This document shows positions 42,822 to 52,238 of a stretch of DNA of 64,000 bases, one piece after another. Location of the stretch: contig NZ_FOUS01000014.1 of the NCBI RefSeq assembly GCF_900114915.1, forward strand, positions 1 through 64,000, read 5' to 3'. Below the pieces are notes generated by a model. It did no database searches. It was not told the origin of the DNA and saw only the letters and a program-made list of their open reading frames with translations. A program made the translations under genes and the position numbers. This DNA is from Bradyrhizobium sp. Rc3b (GTDB lineage Bacteria > Pseudomonadota > Alphaproteobacteria > Rhizobiales > Xanthobacteraceae). Each line of letters starts with the position of its first letter. Position 1 is the first letter of the stretch.

Positions 42822-44894
42822 ATGACAGGACCGCTGCGAATCGGCAGGGATATCGCGGCGGGTGGGACACATTCGCGTTTGGGGGCGTGCGTTTTGACGT
42901 TGAGAGGTCACCGTTACAGGTATTTGCGGACGGCCGCGGCGATTGCCTCGGGCGTGCTTTCTTTTCCCGCCGTGGGCCGTGCGGCCGATCTGCCGCTGAA
43001 GGCGCCGGCGCTGAGAGCTGTCTATGACTGGACCGGCCTCTATATCGGCGCGCATGCCGGCTACGGCCGCGGCTCATCGCACTTTGCGCTGAACGACGGC
43101 ACAGGGATCAACGACAACGGCGTCTTCAGCGGCATGATCGGCGGCGTGCAGGCCGGCTACAATTACCGGCTCAATTCCGGCTGGCTGGTCGGCGTCGAAG
43201 GCGATTTCACGTTTCCCAACTACATCACGTCGAATTCGATCGTCTCCTTCCTGGCGACGCCCGGCAACACCGTCACCCAGCAATGGGACTACGCCGCCAG
43301 CCTGCGCGGCCGCGTCGGCTATACCAGCGGTCCGTGGCTCGTCTACGCCACCGGCGGCTTTGCCTGGATGGGCGAGCGCTATTTCGACGCGCCGGCCTCC
43401 GGCGCCGAAGTCCCGAAAATCCTGAACACGCGGCCGGGCTGGATCGCCGGTGCCGGCGTCGAATACGGCTTCGCGCCGCATTGGAGCGCACGGCTCGAAT
43501 ATCTCTACAGCCGCTTCGACGGCGCCAACGTCGCCTTCTCCACGGGGGCCCAATACAGCTCCACCTCGCTCGACTTCCAGCAGGTCAGGCTCGGCCTCAA
43601 CCGCAAGGTCGATTGGCCGGGCATGCCCAGCTACAATCCGAAGAGCTCGCTGATCGACACCGAATCGGATCGCTGGGAGATTCACGGCCAGAGCACCTAT
43701 CTGCCGCAAGGCTATCCCTCGTTCCCCGCGCTCTACACCGGGCCGAACTCGCTCACGCCGTCGCGGCAAGCCAAGGCGACCTGGAGCAACAGCCTGTTCC
43801 TGAACGCACGGCTGTGGGACGGCGGCGAGGTCTATTACAATCCCGAGCTGCTCCAGGGGTTTGGACTGAGCGACACCGTGGGCGCGGCCGGCTTCCCGAA
43901 CGGCGAGGCGCAGAAGTCGAACTTCCCCTATCCGCATTACAACACCTCGCGCCTGTTCGTGCGACAGACCTTCGGCTTCGGCGGCGAGCAGGAAGAACTC
44001 GCCAGCGGCCAGTTGCAGCTAGGGCAAAAGGTCGACGTGTCCCGCCTCACCGTGCAGGCCGGCAAATTCGCGGTGGTCGACGTGTTCGACGGCAATGCCT
44101 ACGCCAAGGACACGCGCAAGGATTTCATGAACTGGTCGCTGTGGGCGCCTGGCGCCTTCGACTATTCCGCCGACAAGGTCGGCCTCACCTACGGCGTCAC
44201 CGCCGAGTTCAATCAGAAGCAATGGGCGCTGCGCGGCGGCTATTTCCTGATGGTCGCGGAGCCCAATGCAAATCATTTCGATACCAGGGCCGGAGAGCGC
44301 GGCCAGTACGTGATCGAGCTCGAGACGCGTTTCTCGCTGTTCGGGCAGCCCGGCAAGCTCAGGACCATGGGCTGGCTCGACAGCGCCAATATGGGCAGCT
44401 TCCGCGAGACGCTGAATAATCCCGCGCTCAACCTCGACATCGCGCAGACCCGGCGCGGCCGTATCAAGGTCGGCTATGTCGTCAACCTCGAGCAGGCGAT
44501 CACCGAGGATGTCGGACTGTTCAGCCGCTGGAGCTGGAACGACGGCAAGAGCGAGACGATCGCTTTCACCGACATCAACCGCAGCCTGTCGGCTGGTTTT
44601 TCGATCAAGGGCACGAAATGGGGCCGGCCTGACGACGTGATCGGCGTCGGCGGCGCGATCAACGCGATTTCGCAGGACTACCGCGACTTCCTCGCCGCCG
44701 GCGGCCTCGGCGTGTTGATCGGCGACGGCGCGCTCAACTACCGCAAGGAGCGCATTCTCGAAACCTATTACGCCTATGCGCTGAACAAGAATCTGACGCT
44801 CACCGCCGACTACCAACTCATCGTCAACCCCGCCTACAATGCCGACCGCGGACCGGTGTCGGTGTTTTCGGGGAGGCTGCACGGCGAGTTCTGA
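42822..44894 (+). CDS. Fusion outer-membrane protein: Omp25/RopB-like barrel plus OprB-like carbohydrate porin
   Basis: A 690-residue protein. After a signal region ending near AVGRAADLPLKAP, residues about 65-265 match the eight-strand Omp25/RopB-like barrel (YDWTGLYIGAHAGYG, GVQAGYNYRLNSGWLVGVEGD, GVEYGFAPHWSARLEYLYSR). From about 280 to 690 it matches OprB porins (WEIHGQSTYLPQGYPSFPA, LFLNARLWDGGEVYYNPEL, DYQLIVNPAYNADRGPVSVF). Two complete outer-membrane modules in one chain is unusual in general but seen in Bradyrhizobium. The N-terminus is uncertain; TTG codons downstream of 42822 are alternatives. Confidence 0.85.
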   Translation: MTGPLRIGRDIAAGGTHSRLGACVLTLRGHRYRYLRTAAAIASGVLSFPAVGRAADLPLKAPALRAVYDWTGLYIGAHAGYGRGSSHFALNDGTGINDNGVFSGMIGGVQAGYNYRLNSGWLVGVEGDFTFPNYITSNSIVSFLATPGNTVTQQWDYAASLRGRVGYTSGPWLVYATGGFAWMGERYFDAPASGAEVPKILNTRPGWIAGAGVEYGFAPHWSARLEYLYSRFDGANVAFSTGAQYSSTSLDFQQVRLGLNRKVDWPGMPSYNPKSSLIDTESDRWEIHGQSTYLPQGYPSFPALYTGPNSLTPSRQAKATWSNSLFLNARLWDGGEVYYNPELLQGFGLSDTVGAAGFPNGEAQKSNFPYPHYNTSRLFVRQTFGFGGEQEELASGQLQLGQKVDVSRLTVQAGKFAVVDVFDGNAYAKDTRKDFMNWSLWAPGAFDYSADKVGLTYGVTAEFNQKQWALRGGYFLMVAEPNANHFDTRAGERGQYVIELETRFSLFGQPGKLRTMGWLDSANMGSFRETLNNPALNLDIAQTRRGRIKVGYVVNLEQAITEDVGLFSRWSWNDGKSETIAFTDINRSLSAGFSIKGTKWGRPDDVIGVGGAINAISQDYRDFLAAGGLGVLIGDGALNYRKERILETYYAYALNKNLTLTADYQLIVNPAYNADRGPVSVFSGRLHGEF

Positions 44895-44998
44895 GCGGCG
44901 GCGCGAGTGCGGCGAAATCAGGTGGTGGCCGTTTCACCTCTCCCGCTTGCGGGAGCTGACCTCCGTTATTGCAACTAGCCCTGATGCCACCACGCAGT

Positions 44999-47074
44999 CT
45001 AAGCCGCGCGGATCGCGTCCAGGAACTTGCCGACCTCGACCTTGAGACGGCTGCTCTCGCCGGACAGCGATCGCGCAGAGGTGAGCACGTTGGCGGAGGC
45101 TGATCCGGTCTGGCTCGCGCCGCGCTGCACGTCGACGATGCTGGCGGAAACCTGCTGGGTGCCGCGCGCGGCCTGCTGCACGTTGCGGGAAATCTCCCGT
45201 GTCGCTGCGCCCTGCTCCTCGACCGCCGCGGCGATTGCGGACGCAATCTCGGACATGCGGGAGATGGTGTCACTGATCGACCTGATGGCGCCGACGGAGT
45301 CCTCCGTCGCGGTCTGGATTCCCGTGATCTGCTGGCTGATCTCGCCGGTGGCCTTGGCGGTCTGCTCGGCCAGCGCCTTGACCTCGGAGGCGACCACCGC
45401 AAAGCCGCGCCCAGCCTCGCCGGCGCGCGCCGCCTCGATGGTGGCGTTGAGAGCCAGAAGGTTGGTCTGGCCCGCGATCTGGCTGATGAGCTCGACGACG
45501 TCGCCAATCCGCCCTGCAGCCTTGGCGAGCTCGCCGACATAATCGTTGGTCCGCCCCGCCTGCTGCACCGCCTCGCCGGCGATGCGCGCGGAATCCTGCA
45601 CCTGCCGGCTGATCTCGTCGACCGACGAGGCCATCTCCTCGGCCGCCGCGGCAACGGTCTGCACGTTGGTGGAGGCCTGTTCGGAAGCGGCCGCGACGGT
45701 TGCGGTGACCTTTTCCGATTGATCGGCCGTGCTCGTCAGCGTTCCCGCGGACACTTCCAGCTCCGAGGAAGCCGACGACACCGTGTTGATCACGTCGCCG
45801 ATCATGGCTTCGAAATCGCGCGCGATCTGGTCCATGCGCTGGCTGCGCCGCAGCTTCGCGTCGGCCTCGACCGCGGCCGCCTCGTCGGCGGCCTTCTTGG
45901 CGAGCAGTGAATCCTTGAAATGCTGCAGCGAACCCGCCACCTGGCCGATCTCGTCATTGCGGCCCGTCGCGGGGATCTCGACCTCGTGCTGTCCGGCAGC
46001 GAGCGTTCCGATCACGTCCGCGAGCCGGCTGAGCGGCGTCACCACGCGTCTGCGCAGCATCATGGTCACGGCACCGAGCGTCCCCAGCAGCGCCAGCACG
46101 GCGACACCGCCGAGCGCGAGCATCGCCAGCGCGCCATCGCGCGACGCCGAGGCGCGTTCGGAAGCTTCGGCCAAGGCGGCATCGCGCACGCCGTAGAACA
46201 TCTGGATGGCCGGCACGATGACCTTCGCCAGTTCGTCGGCGTTGCTGCTGTACCTGCCGTCACTCCGGGCTGCGGGAATCTCCTTGTCGACGGCAGCCGC
46301 AGCTTTTCCAAAATACGATTCCGTTGCCGCCTTCAGCGCGGTCGCGATGCGGGAGGGATCTCCGAGTTGGTCGATGCCGGCCTCGATGCGCTCGCGGTCG
46401 GCCTCCACGCGGCCTTGCATGCGATCCATCAGCGACAATTCGCTCGCCGTGAGCGGGCGGCTCGCGGACAGCGCCGGGGACAGCGTGGCGGCTCGGCTGC
46501 CGGCCGCAACACGTAGATCCTGGGCCGTCCGTGCCAGGCTCAACAGCGCCGCGAGCGAGGAATCGGCGTTGATGACTTTCGCTTCGAGCCGGTTCATGAC
46601 CGGTTCGATGTTGCCGATGACGTCGGCAACACCGGGGAGGAAGCCCTTTGTCGCGGCACTGTCGCGCGCCGCCAGGGGAACGCCCATCGCGCGATCGGCA
46701 GCGTTGGTGACCTCCTTCAGCCGCCGCGCGGCACGGTCGAGATTCTCCGCAATCGCGCCGCCGTCATCCAGCACCATGACGGCGCGTCTTGCGGCCTCGA
46801 AGCCCGCCTCGGCGGCTTTCGCAGCCTTCGTGGCAGCTTCGAGCTGTGCCGGTGTTGCGGCGCCTTCCTGGAAGATCGGACCGATATAGGGAGCGCGAAG
46901 GCTGGCGACATGCTGGCTGGCCATCAGCGTCGCACCAAAGGCATCGACGGTCTTGATCGCGTCGGAGCGGTTCGTGAAGATGCGCGTCTGGGTTATCAGC
47001 ACCTCGGCGCCGAGGATGACTGCAAACACCGTCACCGTCAGCATCGACAGCGCGAAAAGCTTCCCGATCCGCAT
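44999..47074 (-). CDS. Methyl-accepting chemotaxis protein
   Basis: A 691-residue chemoreceptor. TM1 (about 8-28), a long periplasmic helical sensor (about 30-300), TM2 (about 310-330), HAMP (about 330-380, VVTPLSRLADVIGTLAAG), and a signalling domain (about 420-690) with the hairpin tip GRGFAVVASEVKALAEQTA. The periplasmic sensor is helical and of unknown ligand. The ATG at 47072-47074 follows GGGGGACCAAGGG. Confidence 0.92.
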   Translation of the reverse strand: MRIGKLFALSMLTVTVFAVILGAEVLITQTRIFTNRSDAIKTVDAFGATLMASQHVASLRAPYIGPIFQEGAATPAQLEAATKAAKAAEAGFEAARRAVMVLDDGGAIAENLDRAARRLKEVTNAADRAMGVPLAARDSAATKGFLPGVADVIGNIEPVMNRLEAKVINADSSLAALLSLARTAQDLRVAAGSRAATLSPALSASRPLTASELSLMDRMQGRVEADRERIEAGIDQLGDPSRIATALKAATESYFGKAAAAVDKEIPAARSDGRYSSNADELAKVIVPAIQMFYGVRDAALAEASERASASRDGALAMLALGGVAVLALLGTLGAVTMMLRRRVVTPLSRLADVIGTLAAGQHEVEIPATGRNDEIGQVAGSLQHFKDSLLAKKAADEAAAVEADAKLRRSQRMDQIARDFEAMIGDVINTVSSASSELEVSAGTLTSTADQSEKVTATVAAASEQASTNVQTVAAAAEEMASSVDEISRQVQDSARIAGEAVQQAGRTNDYVGELAKAAGRIGDVVELISQIAGQTNLLALNATIEAARAGEAGRGFAVVASEVKALAEQTAKATGEISQQITGIQTATEDSVGAIRSISDTISRMSEIASAIAAAVEEQGAATREISRNVQQAARGTQQVSASIVDVQRGASQTGSASANVLTSARSLSGESSRLKVEVGKFLDAIRAA

Positions 47075-47316
47075 CCCTTGGTCCCCCGCATACATTTCTG
47101 CAATGTCGAAAACCTAGCCGGGCGGCCACTAAGAGCCCGTTAAGCAACGGCAGCCCCGTAGTTCCACGGGAACTCGCGCAAAGCATGTCGAGGCCAGCGG
47201 CCGCGCGGTTCCCTCGGGGGGCAAACGCGGCAAAATTGCCGGCATTTCCTTGCCGAATACCTATATCAACGCGTGGGCCGACCTATTCGGCCACACTCTT
47301 TTACCTCGGAACGTCA

Positions 47317-48612
47317 ATGCTCTCGGTCGAACTCGTCATCGTCGTCGTCCTGATCGTCATCAACGGCCTCTTGTCCATGTCAGAGCTGGCCGTGGTCTCG
47401 TCCCGCCCGGCCCGGCTGTCGCTGCTCGCCGCCAAGGGCGTGCGCGGCGCCGAGCGGGCGCTGACGCTGGCAGCCGATCCCGGCAAGTTCCTCTCGACGG
47501 TGCAGATCGGCATCACGCTGGTCGGCGTGCTCTCCGGCGCGTTCTCCGGCGCGACGCTCGGACAGCGGCTGACGCAATGGCTGCTCGAGCTCGGTCTGTC
47601 CACGGGAATTGCCGACATCGTCGGCGTCGGCATCGTCGTGACGCTGATCACCTACGCCACCCTGATCGTCGGTGAGCTGGTGCCGAAACAGGTGGCGCTG
47701 CGCGACCCCGAAAGCATCGCGGTCAGGGTCGCGCCCGCCATGCACGTGCTTGCGAAGGTCTCGCTGCCGCTGGTCTTTCTGCTCGATCTCTCGGGCAGGC
47801 TGATCCTCACGCTGCTCGGCCGCGGCGGCAAGGCCGAGGAGAAGGTCTCGGAGGACGAGATCCACCACCTCGTCAGCGAGGCCGAGAGCGCGGGCGTGCT
47901 CGAGCCCGGTGAGAGGGAGATGATCGCCGGCGTGATGCGGCTCGGCGACCGGCCGGTCGGCGCGGTGATGACGCCGCGCACGGAGGTCGACGAGATCGAC
48001 CTCAACGACGATCCGGCGGCCATTCGGGAGATCATCGCCAAGAGCCCGCATTCGCGCTTTCCCGTCTCCGACGGGGACCGCGACAAACCGATCGGCGTGC
48101 TCCAGGCCAAGGACCTGCTGATCGCCTATATGAACGAACGCAACCCGGACCTGCGCGCGCTGGTGCGCGAGGCGCCCGGCATTCCGGCGTCGGCAGACGC
48201 GCGCGACGTGCTGACCATCCTGAAAGCCGCGCCGGTCCACGTCGGTTTCGTCTACGACGAATATGGCGGCTTCGAAGGCATGGTGACGGCCGCCGACATC
48301 CTCGAATCGATCGTCGGCGCCTTCCATTCGGAGGCCGGACCGCCGGAGCCCGCCTTTGTCAGGCGCGCCGACGATTCGCTGCTGATCTCCGGCTGGATGC
48401 CGGTCGACGAATTCGGCGAATTGCTCGGCGTCGAATTGCCGCCGCACCGCTACAACACGGTGGCGGGCCTGGTGCTGCAACAGTTCAACGTGCTGCCTGA
48501 TACCGGCGATGCCTTCGATTTCGGCGGCTGGCACATCGAGGTGGTCGATCTCGACGGGCGAAGGATCGACAAGATCCTCGCGAGCCGGTTGAGTGAGGTC
48601 GAGACGGGGTGA
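47317..48612 (+). CDS. CNNM/CorC (hemolysin-related) membrane protein
   Basis: A 431-residue protein. The DUF21/CNNM membrane domain (1-190; INGLLSMSELAVVSSRPARL, VGELVPKQVALRDPE) is followed by two CBS domains (about 205-330; MTPRTEVDEIDLN, VGFVYDEYGGFEGMVTAADI) and a CorC/HlyC-type domain (about 350-425). These proteins are linked to Mg2+/Co2+ export. The ATG at 47317 gives the standard N-terminus. Divergent from the chemoreceptor gene. Confidence 0.92.
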   Translation: MLSVELVIVVVLIVINGLLSMSELAVVSSRPARLSLLAAKGVRGAERALTLAADPGKFLSTVQIGITLVGVLSGAFSGATLGQRLTQWLLELGLSTGIADIVGVGIVVTLITYATLIVGELVPKQVALRDPESIAVRVAPAMHVLAKVSLPLVFLLDLSGRLILTLLGRGGKAEEKVSEDEIHHLVSEAESAGVLEPGEREMIAGVMRLGDRPVGAVMTPRTEVDEIDLNDDPAAIREIIAKSPHSRFPVSDGDRDKPIGVLQAKDLLIAYMNERNPDLRALVREAPGIPASADARDVLTILKAAPVHVGFVYDEYGGFEGMVTAADILESIVGAFHSEAGPPEPAFVRRADDSLLISGWMPVDEFGELLGVELPPHRYNTVAGLVLQQFNVLPDTGDAFDFGGWHIEVVDLDGRRIDKILASRLSEVETG

Positions 48613-48642
48613 AATTGAGCGATAGCCCGCGCCCGCTCATGG

Positions 48643-48882
48643 TCACCCGAACCTCACGCCGATCCGCTTCTCCTTGCGCCAGATCACGGTGCACGACAGG
48701 TGCGTTCCGTCGGCTTGGACGAACAGGGTGAAATGCTCGGGGATGCCGACCGGGCTGGTGACGTCGAGCGCGGCGCCGGTATCGGACAGGTTGCGGACGG
48801 TGCAGTCGATCGCGCCGCCGCCGAACTCGATCGTTCCGGCCTTCAGCACGCGATGTCTTGCCTTGTCGCGCCGTTCGTCCAT
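48643..48882 (-). CDS. PilZ-domain protein
   Basis: A 79-residue protein consisting only of a PilZ domain: RHRVLKAGTIEFG at the N-terminus and RNLSDTGAALDV, the D/N-x-S-x-x-G motif for c-di-GMP binding. FTLFVQADGTHLSCTVIWR follows. Small PilZ proteins are common in this genus and act as c-di-GMP receivers; the RxxxR element is only partly clear here. An alternative ATG lies 15 bases upstream. Confidence 0.85.
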   Translation of the reverse strand: MDERRDKARHRVLKAGTIEFGGGAIDCTVRNLSDTGAALDVTSPVGIPEHFTLFVQADGTHLSCTVIWRKEKRIGVRFG

Positions 48883-48985
48883 GGGCACAATATACACCCA
48901 AAGTTGAACAAAATCCTAGATGCCAGCTGCGCTCGCGGCGAATGTGCGCGGGCCGGGCAGGTCTCGCCGCGGGCCGAACGATGCC

Positions 48986-50611
48986 TTACAGCGCCGGCTG
49001 GAACGTTTCCGCCTGAGCCATCCGCCAGGCGTCGCGGAAACGTGGGTCTTCGGTGCCTTCGAGCAGCTCGCCAGGGCGCAGCGCCGGATAGAGCTGCGCA
49101 AAGGATCTCACATCGGTGGTCGAGGTGCGCTGGGTGAAGTGAATCGGGCGCAGCTGCTGCGGATGCTCGAGGCCCGCCGCGGCGATCAGCTCGGTCAGCG
49201 AATGCAGGGTGGCGTGGTGATAATTGTGCACGCGGTCGATCTTGAGCGGCACGTAAAGCGCGCGCGCGCGCGTCGGGTCCTGCGTCGCCACCCCGGTCGG
49301 GCAGCGGTCGGTGTGGCAGCTCAGCGACTGGATGCAGCCGAGCGAGAACATGAAGCCGCGCGCCGAGTTGCAATAGTCGGCGCCGATCGCCATCGCACGC
49401 GCCATGTCGAAGGCGGTCGCGATCTTGCCGGACGCTCCGATCTTGATGCGGTCGCGCGCGTTGATGCCGATCAGCGCGTTGTGGACAAAATTGACGCCCT
49501 CGCGCATCGGCATGCCCAGATGATCCATGAATTCCAGCGGCGCCGCGCCGGTGCCGCCTTCATTGCCGTCAATGACGATGAAATCAGGATAGATGCCGGT
49601 CTGAAGCATCGCCTTGCAGATCGCCAGGAATTCCCAGGGATGGCCGACGCACAGCTTGAAGCCGGCCGGCTTGCCGCCGGACAGGCGGCGCATCTCGGCG
49701 ATGAACTGCATCATGCCGGCCGGGGTGGAGAAGGCGCGATGCGAGGCCGGCGAGATGCAGTCCTCGCCCATCGCGACGCCGCGGATCTTGGAGATCTCCT
49801 CCGAGACCTTTGCCGCCGGCAGCACGCCGCCGTGGCCGGGCTTGGCGCCCTGGCTGACCTTGAGCTCGACCATCTTGATCTGGTCGTCACCGGCAACGCG
49901 CGCGAACGCTTCGGGATCGAAGGTGCCGTCGGGATGTCGGCAGCCGAAATAGCCGGAGCCGATCTCCCAGATGATGTCGCCGCCCATCTCGCGATGATAG
50001 GGGCTGACACCACCCTCGCCGGTGTCGTGCGCAAAACCGCCCTTCCTGGCGCCGGCATTGAGCGCACGCACTGCGTTGGGGCTGAGCGCGCCAAAGCTCA
50101 TCGCGGAAATGTTGAACACCGAAGCCGAATAGGGCTTCTTGCAGTCGGGACCGCCGATGCTGATGCGGAATTTCTCCGCGGCATGCGCCTTCGGCGAAAC
50201 CGAGTGATGCATCCACTCGTAGCCCTGGCGGTAGACGTCCTCCTGGGTGCCGAAAGGACGCTTGTCGAGCTCCATCTTGGCGCGCTGATAGACCACTGCG
50301 CGGGTGTCGCGCGAGAACGGCATGCCGTCCTTCTCGCTCTCGAAAAAATACTGCCGCATCTCCGGGCGGATCTCTTCGAGCAGGAAGCGGATATGCGCCG
50401 AAATCGGATAGTTGCGCAGCACCGCGTGGCTCTTTTGCAGGAGATCGCGGACGCCGAGCAGCGTCAGCGCGCCGAAGATCAGGATCGGCACCAGCAGGAT
50501 GTCGAAGATCTTGCGGTCGGCGATGCCGATGCCGATCAGGAGCGCGGTGACGACCGCGCAGATCGTCAGCACGATGTAGCGCGGCGAGAATGGCAGCAGC
50601 AGGGTCTCCAT
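48986..50611 (-). CDS. FMN-binding glutamate-synthase-like protein
   Basis: A 541-residue protein. Two TM segments at the N-terminus (about 5-50) precede a GltB-type FMN barrel (about 110-520; ISAMSFGALSPNAVRALNAGA, KPGHGGVLPAAKVSEEI, FIVIDGNEGGTGAAPLEF). Cys426, Cys432 and Cys437 (C-x5-C-x4-C) match the [3Fe-4S] cluster of glutamate synthase. It lacks the amidotransferase domain. GGAGGAGGGG sits before the ATG at 50609-50611. Its reaction is unproven, and the TM segments suggest membrane-linked electron transfer. Confidence 0.88.
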   Translation of the reverse strand: METLLLPFSPRYIVLTICAVVTALLIGIGIADRKIFDILLVPILIFGALTLLGVRDLLQKSHAVLRNYPISAHIRFLLEEIRPEMRQYFFESEKDGMPFSRDTRAVVYQRAKMELDKRPFGTQEDVYRQGYEWMHHSVSPKAHAAEKFRISIGGPDCKKPYSASVFNISAMSFGALSPNAVRALNAGARKGGFAHDTGEGGVSPYHREMGGDIIWEIGSGYFGCRHPDGTFDPEAFARVAGDDQIKMVELKVSQGAKPGHGGVLPAAKVSEEISKIRGVAMGEDCISPASHRAFSTPAGMMQFIAEMRRLSGGKPAGFKLCVGHPWEFLAICKAMLQTGIYPDFIVIDGNEGGTGAAPLEFMDHLGMPMREGVNFVHNALIGINARDRIKIGASGKIATAFDMARAMAIGADYCNSARGFMFSLGCIQSLSCHTDRCPTGVATQDPTRARALYVPLKIDRVHNYHHATLHSLTELIAAAGLEHPQQLRPIHFTQRTSTTDVRSFAQLYPALRPGELLEGTEDPRFRDAWRMAQAETFQPAL

Positions 50612-50884
50612 GATCCCCTCCTCCGCCAGCGGCAGGCGTTTGGGGGATGAGTGTCGGGAGGAGTCCTGCGTCTTGGTGTCGTCGGCCACGATTCCCATCC
50701 TCTCGCCAGCATGAGGCGGTACGATACGCCCTCGCCTGTCATACGGATATGACGCGGCCCTTGTTTCAGGCTAGCGAATTCGGCCGAGATAAATCAATCA
50801 GCCGAGAGGATAGGCTTTTGCAGTGCAGCAGAGGGGATGGAAACGGGGACTGGTGGAGGCAACAGTCGCCACCACAACTGAGCT

Positions 50885-51036
50885 GTCGTCCCGGGCAAGC
50901 GTCAGCGCAGACCCGGGATCCATAACCACAGGGGTCGATGGTGAAAAAAGCCGTCACTCCGAGTCTTCGCATAACCGCGGCTGGTGGGTATGGGTCCCGG
51001 ATCGGCGCGCGCTTAGGCGCGCTTGTCCGGGACGAC
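50885..51036. repeat. Palindromic intergenic repeat, GTCGTCCCGGGCAAGCG family
   Basis: GTCGTCCCGGGCAAGCG (50885-50901) and GCGCTTGTCCGGGACGAC (51019-51036) are complementary ends, with further complementary stretches inside (GACCCGGGATCCATA / TATGGGTCCCGGATC). It fills much of the 470-base gap between the FMN protein and the ferredoxin-NADP reductase gene; the rest (50612-50884) should contain the promoter of the FMN protein gene. Confidence 0.88.
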
Positions 51037-51080
51037 ACCGGAGTGGATCGCTAAGTGTTCGGCAAGACGGCGACCAGAGC

Positions 51081-51854
51081 TTACCGCTCGACGAACGCCT
51101 TCTCGATCACGAAATGGCCGGGCTTGTTGCCGCTGCCTTCGATGAAGTCGCGGCCTTCGAACATCACCTTCAGCTCTTCGAGCATCCCCGGGCTGCCGCA
51201 CATCATGATGCGGTCGGTGGCGATGTCGAGGGGCGATTGCCCGATATCGTTGAAGATCTGCTCGGAGTTGATGAGGTCGGTGATGCGGCCGCGATTCCTG
51301 AACGGCTCGCGGGTCACGGTCGGGTAGTAGATCAGCTTGTCCGCGAGCAGCTCGCCGAACAGCTCGTCCTCGCGCAAGGAAGCGACCAGCCTCTCGCCAT
51401 AGGCGAGCTCGGAGACCTGGCGGCAGCCGTGCACCAGCACGATGGACTCGAACTGCTCATAGACCTCGGGGTCCTTGATCAGGCTCGCGAACGGCGCGAG
51501 GCCCGTTCCGGTCGAGAGCAGCATCAGCCGCTTGCCGGGAAGGAGGTTATCGGTGATCAGCGTGCCGGTCGCCTTGCGGCCGACCAGGATGGTGTCGCCT
51601 TCCTTGATCTTCTGCAGACGCGAGGTCAGCGGGCCGTCCTGAACCTTGATCGAGAAGAACTCGAGCTCTTCCTCGTGGTTGGCGCTTGCCATGCTGTAGG
51701 CGCGCAGCAGCGGACGGCCGTCGATCTCGAGGCCGATCATCGCGAACTGGCCGTTCTGGAAGCGGAAGCCGGTATCGCGCGTGGCGCGGAAGCTGAACAA
51801 CGTGTCGGTCCAGTGCTGGACGGAAAGAACCTTCTCTCGGTAAAACGCGCTCAT
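51081..51854 (-). CDS. fpr: Ferredoxin-NADP reductase
   Basis: A 257-residue FAD enzyme. RAYSMASANHEEELEFF is the FAD-binding RxYS motif, STGTGLAPFASLI binds NADP, and the C-terminus VFEGRDFIEGSGNKPGHFVIEKAFVER is the standard FNR end of bacterial Fpr. It moves electrons between NADPH and ferredoxin or flavodoxin. The ATG at 51852-51854 gives MSAFYREKV, the normal N-terminus. Confidence 0.95.
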   Translation of the reverse strand: MSAFYREKVLSVQHWTDTLFSFRATRDTGFRFQNGQFAMIGLEIDGRPLLRAYSMASANHEEELEFFSIKVQDGPLTSRLQKIKEGDTILVGRKATGTLITDNLLPGKRLMLLSTGTGLAPFASLIKDPEVYEQFESIVLVHGCRQVSELAYGERLVASLREDELFGELLADKLIYYPTVTREPFRNRGRITDLINSEQIFNDIGQSPLDIATDRIMMCGSPGMLEELKVMFEGRDFIEGSGNKPGHFVIEKAFVER

Positions 51855-52238
51855 GATTTTCGATATTCCGAATAATTGCGGTTTTAGGGCAAAAGCGTTG
51901 CCCGGCCCTGAAACGGGGCGGACACCATTGCCATGGCGGAGGATTTCGCGTGTGTGATCTACGCCATTGAGACCAATAATCAACCTCGTTCCGGATGCAA
52001 TTGATGCCGGTCAAACCGGCATTTGCGGCGGAATTGGCCATATTGTTAATGAATCTGCTGCCGGGCGCGCGCCGCGGGCAATTTCTTTTCCCTGCAGCGT
52101 TCGAATGCAGCACTTAATTTCCATCGCGCTCGCGAGAATTTCATTAAGAATAGCTCTGACTTTCACCCCGGTTCGGCGCCGTTTCCCGCATTTTTGCGGC
52201 TTTTGGCGCCAGGAACGTCTGAAACGCGACAGAAACAC
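51855..52238. promoter_or_regulatory. Divergent AT-rich control region of fpr and the ATP-grasp gene
   Basis: A 384-base gap. It contains the perfect inverted repeat ATGCCGGT-CAA-ACCGGCAT (52004-52022) with no T-run, followed by AT-rich sequence (GGCCATATTGTTAATGAATC). fpr genes are often redox-regulated; the palindrome may be a regulator site, but no regulator can be named. Confidence 0.45.
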
